Assembly (NCBI GenBank): GCA_026874595.1
Contig: CM049313.1
Span: 63,802,159 to 63,866,158, forward strand
DNA from: Sipunculus nudus
Lineage: Eukaryota; Annelida; Sipuncula; Golfingiida; Sipunculidae
Reading direction: 5' to 3'
Length of the DNA: 64,000 nucleotides
Positions 35,927-48,962 of this stretch are shown here, piece after piece. Below the pieces are notes generated by a model, which saw only the letters and a program-made list of their open reading frames with translations, did no database searches and had not been told where the DNA came from. A program made the translations under genes and the position numbers. The stretch's first letter is position 1. Each line of letters starts with the position of its first letter.

Positions 35927-38900
35927 TGTATATATATGTATATATTGTATATCAACAATTAAGTTATTATTAAATAACATGATCCATTGCGGGTATTAGT
36001 TATAAATTACAAACTGCTCTTCAAATAACTAGGAACAAATAATTTATGGATATGTCTATAGTAAGTTTTTTTATGATTTATGATGGTAGTGGTCAACTAA
36101 TACATTTGAGATTCATCATGACGATTTTCATTATCTTTGGCGATTTTTGTTAAATGAAAATTAGGGTAGCTATTGACAAAATGTTAACTCTCTCGACTAT
36201 TTTAAGAAGAAAGCATGATAATTGGTACATCTGGGCTTTGTTTTTTTTCACGGACAAAGATTCATATAAAACCATATTTACAACGGGAAAAGTTTGTATT
36301 TTAATTTTTATTAAACAAATTGATTCGCCAGTCTCTTCAAAATGTCCACTAGAACCATGGTTCCAAGGTTAACCATGGTAAGCATGCCATTTATACCTTT
36401 TATGAACATTTATGAAGTTTGGTTAGCCTTTCATTAAAAAACGTTTTCTACAATAGCCAAACTAGGAAAAAGGTCAAACATTATATTTATATATATCATC
36501 TCAAAGATGGTGTTTATTATTACAGGATCCAGTTCAACAAAACCCTATCACATAGTGTTTGCTGTACAGTTTATTTTTTTAATACATGTATGAAGGTTTT
36601 CATTAAAGACTAGTGGACGGACTAGGATGACGTCAAGTGGCTCAGGTTCCCAACTGGATCCAAAATAATGCCTGCAATACCAAAATGTAACATTTAAATA
36701 CAACCTCTGATTTCTGATTTTTTCACCATCATTCAGAGCGCAGTACATATACAACCTTTAGTCAAAAAGATGTTCTAATTAGAATACGGGTAGTCGACAA
36801 GCAACTACGTGTATCCATCGAAATCAGTTTGGTATAGGTGAAGCGAGGCATGGATTGATTGGCAAGGGGAAACAGAGGGAGATGTGTTGCATATTAGCTT
36901 TTATGTCTGTCACGTAAACAAGAGTGTAGGTTGCGCAACCTGTCATTTGAACAAAACTGTCAAAGATGTATGCACATTACAAATTTCAGGCGGATCAGCA
37001 AAACCACTGCCGAGATTCTTGTAAAGGTGTTGCGTTAACTTCATTTTAGCACTATCGCTCCTATAACCAATAACGATTCAAGGTCATCCGAATTCCAACT
37101 TGTCCTAAGGCTTGATAAGGTGTTAAGGGTGCAACTTTGGTGACTGTACCTCAAATTCCTGTCGAGTTATTGCTTTAACACCATTTTTATCATTATCGCT
37201 GCTGTGACCCTGAAAAATGCTTTAAGGTCATCCGTATTTTAACTTGACCTAGCGCTTGATAAGGTGCTTTGGGTACAAGTTTGGTGACTGTAACTCAAAT
37301 TTTTGTCGAGTTATCGCTTTAACATCATTTTTATCATTATCGCTGCTGTGACCCTGAAAAATGCTTCAAGGTCACCCGTGTTCCATCCGAGATCTGTTTT
37401 TCATATTAGCAAGCAACCTGAAACCAACAAGCCTGCAGGCAAGAATTAATGCTCTATTTAGAATATTCCATATTTTTTTAATATTAAGATGAAGTTTTAC
37501 TGGACAAAGTGACTTAACATATAGTATTGTAGTACATTATAGACACGATTACCTTGCTCACAGATCATACCGTCTTGTAGTACAGACTATTTATAGTACC
37601 TATTGATCCTCTTTATACAACTCGACTATTGAGGTGGGGTTTAAGGGCATACAGTGCACGATTAAGTTTGAAATTGTCCCGATCTAGAGACATATTCAAG
37701 TATGGTTATATGTACATCGGCCTCCTAGCAATGAACTGGCGCTGGTGCTGGCATCTGTTGGGGGAAAAGTCAACGAAGAATTGAAACTATTGCAGAGTGT
37801 CAATTTAGGCTTTCGGTCACAGATTTATATCTCTTATTTCTCGTCCTGTCCTTATTTTGGTGGATGGGAAAATTTAAGTCATAGAACGAGACATGACCGG
37901 ACTTCAGTGGACACAGGGTAGATTAAATGAAGGTTGGGAGAATGCTTACAGATCTTGCAGCATTTTCCATGGTAGCAATTTCCAAAAGACTGGCACTGGA
38001 TGTTGTTTCCCGGGATACACTTGGTGCCCGCCTGACATCTGTTCGCCTCACCTAAAAAAGGAAATATATGTTCCATCAACTGATGAACTTAATAATGGAC
38101 TAATTAACATCTGCTTAAGGACGTGTTGTTTCATATACATATTCATCATACATGTTATCCTTCTTCTTCTACTCCCCTTTTAAGATGTGTTTTAATGTTT
38201 GCTTAACTAAGTATTATGTATATCTGCAGAATTCCATTGCGGTTACGGACTACGTGACAGGGGCTTACTCGAGTTAATTCTGGCCTCAACCAGGCTCGGT
38301 GTATCAATCATGCCAGTCCTGGGTGTGTGTCATCTCCATTGGCCGGTTATAACACCGAGGAATCCCCGAAAGGCGCACACTTTTGTGAATGAAACATAAT
38401 TGTTGGTCATAGTCTCCCCATTTAGCCTGCAAAGCGCTCACCCTGGTTGGGGCCGACCGTGAAAAATTTCACCGCCTCGGTTGAGATTCGAACTCCCGGC
38501 TTTGTGCCCTGTGCTCTACCCCTGAGCCACAGAAGCCGATCTTCCCTTCCTTCTTCGTCTTCTTGTTATTATTAGTATTATCAATATTATTGGTCATGCG
38601 TTCAGAATGTCCAGTTCTTTTTCACAGGGTATTTTTCACATGCGTGTATTTTTTTTCTTTAAAAGATCATAAAAAAATTTGAATCTCTAGTCAGACCTCT
38701 AAAATTTAAATTGAAGATTTTGTGAAGCAATGAATGAGATGTTTTTCTCTAAAAAAAAGTCTCATTACTAAATGTAACAGAAATTACCCAAAATAATTCA
38801 GTATTGTACAAAATCCCTTAAATCTAAATGTTACATCTATTTGTGTAATCTATCAAATTAAATACATACTGTGATCAAAATATTTCTTCATGTATTGCAA

Positions 38901-41900
38901 TGATTTAAAAAAATGAAATATTGTTTCCGCCCAAAATATAAAACAATTAATAACATGATATTTTCGAAGATTTTACAATGAAATGGTACCTCATATAACA
39001 CATAAATGTTCATTTAGTAGTATCTCCCTACTTTCAACAAAATAAATGAGAAAAACACGTTAGAGAAATCCAGTTTATGAACAGTGAAGGTTAAGTAAAC
39101 CTATTCCACGTGCGTTTGTTGTGTGATGGGAGGATTTCACCCAGATCCCAAACTTTGCCCTGATTTGATTGGCTGGTACACATGAGACATCATGGACTGA
39201 ATTTTATCAACAACTCAGATCTAGTAATGCATGATGTTTTTATTCTCTGTTCAAAATTTGGGACTGACTGTGGCAGAAATACTGTGCTTTAACTGAGATC
39301 TAGAATTTTAAGTCACAGGGGATTTCCCAGTGTGTGACGTCCCTGCCGAGTTGACATTGCTCATAGATGTGCCAATAGTTAAATCACACAACCTCATGTT
39401 TTAAGTGGAAACATATATAGAAATAATGTAATCCCTCTAGGAATTGGGCTCATTTTATGTAAAATCAATATTAATATTTTTTTCATTACCATTATGAGAT
39501 TTGGAATATGTTTGCATGACCTCAAATGTAACTCACTTTACATTCACACAGAAACACGGCATAGAATGTCCTGTAGTCAGCTTTTGAGAGAACATGTAAC
39601 CAAGGTTTTTTTTCATGTTCTGAGAGATACACGCCTACATAAAGTATACTTTTTTTTGTATATAATGGATTGTTTTGTGTCCTTTTTGTAGAGTAGGTTT
39701 CCTATGATTGACTTTTGATACTTAAGGTAATGACTGATCACTACTTTAGCATCTTTTGCAAAGAATGCCCATAATCACAATGTTTTTCCTCCTGCAGAGT
39801 TAGAATACATGTAAATGTGTGAAAAGGTAATAATCATCTAGTGACTGCACAACACGTATATTTGCTATGATTTGGTCAGTGGTTATCATTGAGATCAAGT
39901 TGCTCATGTGCTCATTGGGAGCTAAGTCTTCCTCAACCATTGCTGGATCTTGGTTAACCAGTGTGTGTTTATGGGGATTCTCTACACAAGGAGGCAAATA
40001 TAACTTCTTTCAAAGGAGCCACACTTTCTTTTTTCACATTTATCATATTCTTTGTTGATGCAATAAATACAGAAGCCCAGGTCTAAATCTAACCGTGGAA
40101 TTATTATTATTAATATTATTATTATTATTTTCATTATTATCATTACTATTATTATTCATTGAGGGTAGAGGAATCAAGTCCGTACTAGGATTCGAGTCCT
40201 CTTTTTCAGTTATAGCTCAGTCATCCTGGACTCTCATTTGCACTCGGACTCGAGTAAAGCCGGAAAATTAACTTACTCAAGGAAAAATTTTAAAAATATA
40301 CAAATATAACTGAAAGTGTTTGGATTAATTTCATTCTTTTAAAATTAACACGTGTAACACGTGTTTGTTACAATAAAAGGAAATGGACCTTGACTCAAAA
40401 TTGATGTAAAAGATGGACTTGAAACAAAAGTACTCGGAATCGGACAGTGTGGACGCAGCGACAAACTGTTATCATTTTTAATATTTTTATTATCATTTTT
40501 ATTATTATTTTTATTATCACACTGATGTTAATTGTTATTCTATTATGAAATAACGTTCGGTGTATTATTGTACAATTATCATTAGCTAACGTCCGGTAGA
40601 TTTAGATTTCTCGCGATTCTTTTATTCTGATGACCCTACCTATCGGACAGCATCTTCCAAGGAGACAGTCTCCCTTGTTCGTGCAGGTCAGGTCGATCCC
40701 AGTCCGACAGGTGGTACCGGGGGGACAATCCCATGTCTTATCTGAAAAAGTCGGCACATCCCAGTGAAAGTGCTCTACCGTGCAGGGAAGCATTAACAAA
40801 ATTATTTTATGTGTAAAGTTAGCTTGATTTCATAATGTACTACAGTACTGTTTCATGTGTTCAGCTTACCAGCCGGCTAACTCCTCAGGTACCCGAGGCT
40901 GGTAAGCTAAACTCACGATACTGTACTTTAGTGCATATTGAAAAATAGTCAAAAATACACATAGTATAATTATATATATATATACGTGAATTTATCCAAA
41001 AGTGTACAAATACGCTTTGCTTTACACTCAGGTTTTTGCCTTCTATGTGCGTCCAGTCTGTACACTATTTTACCACGTGTCGAACGCAACTTTTTACACA
41101 TTTTCAACTAATATTTAACATATTATCCAGAGATATGATGTGACATTTTATCACATAATTAGTCTTACCTAAATGGTTTGAACGCATTATTCATTTGTAT
41201 CCTTTTTGTAGCCTTGTAATCCAAACAGATCATGCAATTTAATGTTTAACAGAATGAGCCATGTATTTCAGTATTCAGATCATTTTGTGTGATTATTCTT
41301 TAAACATCTCGCCAGACTCAGCAATGCAGGGTATTTTATTTTTCAATTTTATTTTTAAGAAATCCCAGCAGGCAGGGTATATATTAGTAAATTCTCTCCG
41401 AAGAGTTTTTAAGTGGAGGAACCTGATTTTTTGTGCTGGTTTACCTATATATGTACATCTGCAGAATTCCCTTCCGGTTTGGGACCACGTGACAGGGCAG
41501 TATCCCACGAGGCAGGAGTACCGGTATGAAGAATTCAGGTTACCGACATCTAAAGTAACCCCCACCCCCCACCCCCCACCGGTAATCTAAAATCGATTAA
41601 AATTTATTCCGGGGGGGTAGTCTAAGCCTACTTTCGAGTCCCCTGCACCCCCCCCCCCCCCCCTGCACCCCCCCCCCCCCACCCTCCACCCCGCACACAC
41701 ACTGTTAAGACCGCCATCTAAGTTAACAAAATGAAAATTTCTATGCTTTTAACTTTATATTTATGTGTTAGTATTAGTGATTTGTCATGTTTAGAGGAGT
41801 TTGGCATATTGAGTCAATTCATCATTGAATGTTTCTGATATCCTATGGTTTCATTAAATGTACGCCTAATTTGAAATAGGCTACATAAATTGATTTTAAT

Positions 41901-44900
41901 TATTTTCAAAATAGCCAAAATATGCATTTGCAATTTATAAAATATGATTATTTAAAAAAAGAAAGACAAATATCAGCTAGGCCTCGCAATCTATCTTGGT
42001 ATTTTCACTTTGACGTACCACGCTTCATCTTCTAAGCAAGCGGCAGTTCATGGATAGTTGCACTAGGCATATTGAAGATTGATTATTGACAGCATCCGGA
42101 CAGCATGATTATTTGTTACAGGATAGTCTTCACCACGCATTCACCATAACAAAGTGCAAACTGTCGCAAAGTATAATTATACGGCTCCCCAGGTCGAACG
42201 CCGATCACAAAGCATGAACGGTGGTCTTTGATGGTGGTCTTGTCGAATGAAAAGCTGTTTCAGTTTGAAAGCTATTTTTCCTAATTGATCTGCCAATCTT
42301 AATTTAATAATGATTGTGTTATCAACACATTTATATAAATAAACAACAATTTCGATTCTGTATATTTACATATAACATCAATGGATCAATACATTACGCT
42401 TGTCTCCGGGCTGTCGCTTTGACCAAAAAAGGTCATACGAGGTCATGACCTCGTAGCGCCATCTCCCAGCAAATATATGAACAAAAATAGAATTCGCGAT
42501 GTCTGTCCGTTTTAGAGGGTCGAAATATGTACTGGATAAGAAGACTGGACACGAAAGTTTGTCCGTTGTTCGGGACAGTGAGTTGTCCGCTTTACTGAGT
42601 TTACGTGAAACATTATATAGAGGCAAATTTTAAGGGACTGAGGTTTAGTTTCCACTTTAGTGAGTTTTCCGCCTTACTGAGTTGTCCGCAAGTAGGAGTT
42701 TCACTGTATATATTTATTATTCGCAGAAAGTCAATTGTAATGTTAATATATTGATTCATACACTTCATCAAAGCGCATGTGGCACAAAACATGCAAACAT
42801 AAACGGTGCAAAGATTCAGCCTAATTTTGAGAAATCAAGAAGAAAGAAATGATAAGACTTTCAAGTAAGTAAGCATGAAGAAAGTATTTTAAAGGCGTAA
42901 TCTAAAATCGTAGAGGGGTAACCTGAAATCGATTTCAAGTAATCGGTGGTGGAGGGGGGGGGGGGGAGAGGAAGCTGAAATCGCTACACCTGCATTAAAC
43001 TTATACTTACCTGTCTTTTTGCAGCATTTTCCGTTGTTTTCACAGTTCCCGACAGATTCACAAGAGGGATTGTTACCTGTACACTTGGATCCAGCCGGGC
43101 ATTTTGATGGTTCATCTTTCAAATAAGGAAAACACGTGATTCTATGAATATATGTGTTTAAAAAATCATAAAAGCTCCTAATATTTTAATGTTGAACTAG
43201 CAATTACCCGTGCTATGCACGGTTTTGGGCGAGCATTTAGTTCTGATGTCAAATAGTCTGTCATAGTTGCATGTCTTGGTTGTACAATGTTACTGTCTCT
43301 TTGAATCCGACATTTGGTACAAGTGTTCTGTCTTTGCGTTAACCTTGTGTCGGAGTCTGAATGACCTGGACGAACACGTTCTTGTCCGAATGGTGGAATG
43401 TCTTCGGACAAACCCGGAGCATGTGTATGTCAAAAATCACGGCAAACCGTAGTGTCAGAGGAGACACGTAAATTCACACAAATCGCGTTACGCTATTAAT
43501 ATATAGATCCATTATATGCATGGTGTTATGCATAAAACTCTAATTGAAGCCGAGAGGTTGGCCGGAGAATTTTCGAAGAAGTTGATATGTTAAATAAAAT
43601 CATTTTTATATGAAAATATATATTATGCTGAACATCGCCATTTAAAGTTGCCTTCGAGCCCATGAATCCGCCAATAAAGGAACCTGTTATCTTGCATGGT
43701 AGTGCAGTATAGTGCTGAGACGTAATCTCGATAATTGCATTCCGGTTATAACGCACAAAAACTGAGCACTAACATGGTCGGGCAATCCCGCTGCGCAAAA
43801 GTTCGTGGTAGCATTATATTATGTGGTACATTTATTGGCTGTATATATTTTTAAATATCACGCACTCCTTTCTGTTTGAAGCTGAGCCAATGTTTTCCAG
43901 TGAGACAGTCACTGCGTTCAGGCAGTGTGTTAAACCCGGATCCCACTCCGGAACCCGGACCCCAAGAAAAATTTGTAATTCTTAAACTCTCATGGTAATT
44001 CGTCCAGATATCTTAGCATAATCGTATCTAAAGACATATTTTATATTATTTTTGGTTAAAACATAAAAAAATAGTCTGTTTTGCAACAAACTTTGATAAA
44101 AAACATACGGACCCTGGCGCACGGACCTCACGGATTACACGGACCCCGTTTTCTCGTTGTTTTGCCATTTCTTTAGTACATACATGTATTTCACATCCGT
44201 TTAGCCATGACACCCTTGTGTTTATTATTGTGTTTGTATCTGTATTTTTAAATTTCTGTCTCAGTTTGTATTCATAATTTTATATTTGCTATTTATTTCA
44301 TTTGTGTAGCGTTTTAAAAAGTATAATAAATAAAAACAGTTACAAAATCATAATTTTGGAACCTGTAGTTGCTTGAAATGCAAGTAATCAACAATTCCTT
44401 TCGGTATTTATATTATTGCCATCTTTAAATTGCATAGTTGTTTTGAACGGAGCACGAAACCTGTTGTTATGTGGGAGTGCTCTGATATATCAGTCTCAGG
44501 TCCGCTCAACTGTTCAATTAAATCTCCCCATTTTGTCCGCACTATTATATTTTCATTTATAATATTATATTTAGTGTGTGACATGAGTGCTATTTTTTTC
44601 CTCTTTTAGTCATAAATAAAAATATGAGCGGTGGTTACTGGGGTCCGTCAAAATTGAACAGTCGGCAAATTCAAGTAAATGAGGTCCGTCTTCACCGAAA
44701 TATTTTTGTAATTATAAATCTTTCAGTGAATCGGTCATTTACAAATGTGCAACATTTAGAGACTTTGCTCTGTTCTTACATCAACAATAGTGGTGTTTTT
44801 ATCGGTGTAAATAATGGAAAATGAGGAAATAGGTTTATGGGGTCCGGCTACCGTGGGGTTCGGGTTTTACACACTACCCTGCATTCACAACCGCTCAGAA

Positions 44901-46210
44901 AATTTTCATTCTTTGAAAGATCCCCCTTTTGAGCATTTTCCTCGCGCGAGATCTCCTTGTGCACAATAGACCTTTTCGCTGCGCGGAGGTTGCCTTTTGA
45001 GAAGGGATCACCAATGGGGATTATTTCGGGCCGGTCACCGCAAATATAAGAAAACCCCAAATGAAGCCCCCGGAGTAAAACCCTGTCCCGCCATCACACA
45101 CGCTGTGGCCATTGTGTTACCGGGCTCGAAGACACAAAGAAAAGAGGCGCCCGCGGGGGAGCAAATATTAAAATTATTAATTATGCAGGTAATACGCAAA
45201 TATTGCAAATAAAAGGGGACGGAATCTCTTCGGACAAACCCAGAGCATATGTATGTCGAAAATCACGGCAATCCGTACGGCGGTATCAGAGGAGATACGG
45301 AAAATCACAAAAATCGCCTTACGCTATTAATATATAGATACCGCGTACAGTGAAATCTCGCCTGACGATCTTGCCCGCTAGATGACTACTTTTTTGGTCC
45401 AGGACTAACGTTTCGCTTAATCATCATAACAAGTGGCCCATGGGCCATGACGCTCAGTTTAATTCAAGGAGCCTTGACAATGAGCAAAATGACTCCTACC
45501 GTCCCATGTGACTCACTGAGTGCTGAAAAATCATGTTTCTCTCCTAATTCGCAAACTATAGGTCACCATGACCTAATTTCAGGTTTCCACTGAGATTTGC
45601 AAAGTACCTCCCTGTATATTAAGTTAGATCTTTTTATTTCTAACGGTAACGGTCTTTGCCCTTTTGACAGCAAGACCACTTCTTTTGAAAGTCTCAAAAA
45701 TAGAGAAAAAAATGTGTAAAAATGGAAAATGCAGGTGGCGCGACCAGTTTGCAGGAACTCATGAAACACTCCATGATCAATACGCATGCAAAAAATCATG
45801 GCGATCAATGCATTAGGTATTCAGATACTGGAGCTATTGTATCAAAATTTTAATTATTCTGTGGGGTACTTACGAGATCTATATCTCGGAGGATATGAGT
45901 AACAGAGACCTAATTTCAGGTTTCTAAGGAGATTTTTCATGGACATTCCAGGATGTCAGGTTAGAAGATTTCAGGTCCAGCGTTTACGATTTGTGCCTGT
46001 TTAACGGACAGATAGAAGAACCGACAGACGTTCGATGGTCAAAGAGTGATCACTATAGCTCATATGACTTTCAGTCAGCTGAGCTAAAACCTCTGCAAAA
46101 TCTTTGGCTGGTCCCGTAGGTGGTCGTGTTAGCGAGATGTCACTGTATATGGTGATACACGTCAGATGAGTATTCTCTGCCATTACAAAATGTAAAATAA
46201 AACGCAACGA

Positions 46211-46269
<59 letters not shown>

Positions 46270-46333
46270 AACTACTTTTTTTATATTGAGTACAGCTATT
46301 TAATGCATAATCTCTAATACCTCTTCCTTGTGC

Positions 46334-46396
<63 letters not shown>

Positions 46397-46483
46397 GCAT
46401 GATGTCATAGAATGTGAATCGCATCATTTTAACATTACAAGGTAATGGAAAGTTCGTTATATGAAAATTTAAATTATTATTTT

Positions 46484-46519
<36 letters not shown>

Positions 46520-48913
46520 TATTATTATTATTATTATTATTAATATTATTATTACCTCTTCTGGTGATAATCGATCTGACAGTTCTGTTTATGATATACG
46601 TACCTATTGGGCAGCACCGTCCCAGGAAGCATTTGGCTTTTTTGGTACAAGTGAGTCCAAGCCCACGACGACAACTTGTGCCGACTGGACAGTTTGATGG
46701 CTCATCTAAAATGACAGTAAAGATAGGTTATATTACGACTCATCGTTTTTATCACTGGAAATATATCTGATGCAAATATAAGTAATGCGATTTCATATTT
46801 TTAAATGTAAAAACTCATTGTATCTAGATATGATGTGTATATAATAGGCAATTTAGTCCATATAAGTGTTGATGGTTGATATCATAATAAATCATTACAT
46901 AATTCTAATGAGTATTTGTTTTTATAATGAGATAATTATAATGAGATATTATTTATGTTACAAGACAGAACAGCATTTCTATTTGCAAAAAAATGAAATA
47001 TTTTCGACTAAAAATACAAAAGGTAAGAAACTTGTAACACTGCCAACGCAAATGCGGTATTTTGAATGCAAATTCTAGCCTTGCATCACTCATTTATTGC
47101 CTACGTACATGAAGCTCCCGATGTATCTTTAAACAGGATATATATATTATATATAAACTAAATAAAAATAGACGATTATCCCTTAATTGTTTAAATATAC
47201 AACAAACCTGACACTCCATATTACAAGTATCTCAAGCCACCGTTTTTTTTTTCTCGTTTTTAAAGAAATTGAGAAATTCACTCTGCAATTAGAAGGGCCT
47301 CGTTTATCTTAAATCAGACACATATTTAGATACATGGCATTGAACAAAATTGGCTTATCTGGTCAAACAATATAATTTTTAATTAACAACCGGAAAAGCA
47401 CTCAGAGAGCGCAGACCTCCTCCAAGGCAGCTCATTGTCCTAGATGGCCTTGTCAGAACTACAGCATGTTTTCCTTTTAACATTCCTATGTCCCGAGGTT
47501 GTTCCGGATCACCACCAAACTTGAACCAATTGTATCTTGTATCACTGCAAAGTGATTCTGAAAATTTCATTAAAAAATGTTGAAAACTTTTTGAGTATGT
47601 TACAAACAGTCAAACAGGCCCACAAACAAACCAACGCCGGCAATAAACATAATCTCCTTGGTTGAGGTAATGACAGTAGGCCTACCAACAGGACAGCATC
47701 TTCCAAGTGGACAGCTGTCCACTTTGGTGCAGGTCAGTCCAATTCCTCTCCTGCATGTAGAGCCGGCCGGGCAGTAGGGGTCAGCACCTTAAAATAGAAA
47801 AAAAATCAGTTTTTTTTAAATGAAATAATATGTGGATTTAATACAAAACAAAAATCTGAATTCTTCGAATGGAATAATATGCGGATTAATATAACACAAA
47901 TTCATATAATATATACCCTATATATTATATAATATATGAGTGTATCTGTTATAAATAAATATAATATTTGAATTAGGCCTACTCTTCCGTCTCAGTAAGG
48001 TTTTACAGAAAACTAGTCTGAATACCATATAAGTCACATCGATTACTGGATTTCTTTTTGGTTAAATGGTTTTAAACCTCATTAAAATAGAATCCAAAAA
48101 CTTCAAAACACAGACGTTCGCAATGTTACCAAAAACTTTCACAACAACACATCATCTTCGTCATTAATTAAAAATCAAGTTTGGATGAATGTGGAGCAAA
48201 GGTATCGATATTTACTTTATTAATGTGTCTATAAATGTTTGCCTGACGAATGCCGTACGAAACATCCTTCTAACAGCTGTGATTTGATATTAACCATGCC
48301 TGGCTGTTCATGAATGTTTAAAGCCTAGTTCTATTTATGCTGGTCCCTTCCTTAAAGTCTGCCACACAGACAGCGACCATTTTAACGTTTATATAGATGT
48401 TTGTTGCGATATCACACTTTTATAATTATTCATGTGTATTAATCAAAAGCCACTCATTTTATCAAGTATGGTCCAGATATGTACATTTTAATATTTTTTT
48501 CGTTGAAGGTAACCGCATTTATTTTATTTTAATTCCATTGCGGTATCGGACTTTGTTAAGGGGCAGTAGCACATACTTCCTTTCATATTATATCTGTGTT
48601 TACCAGCCCCGGTTACTACTGCACCTGTGGGTCATGGTGTGTAATCGGCCCAATAACTCGGTCATACCATCGAGGAACCCCCGAAAGGCGCACCCATATG
48701 TGAGTGGGCACGGCTTTCCCGTTATGCCTGCACAAAGCCCAAACTGGGTGGAGGCCGACAGTAAAAATCTCACCACCTCGGCCGAAATTCGAACTCACGA
48801 TCTCCTGGCATTTATATCCTGTGTTCTACCCCTGAGCTACGGAAGCAGGTTAGATATGTACTTGATATTTGAAGTTAAAATCTTCTACTTAACGACCATG
48901 TGGCTATCAGTAT

Positions 48914-48962
<49 letters not shown>

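Noticed and set aside
38461..38538. Possible tRNA gene on the - strand
   Set aside because: A and B boxes are present, but the cloverleaf does not close and the sequence runs into a body shared with another copy, so it is a SINE head.
48397..48915. 172-codon open frame
   Set aside because: Most of it is a SINE read in the wrong direction.
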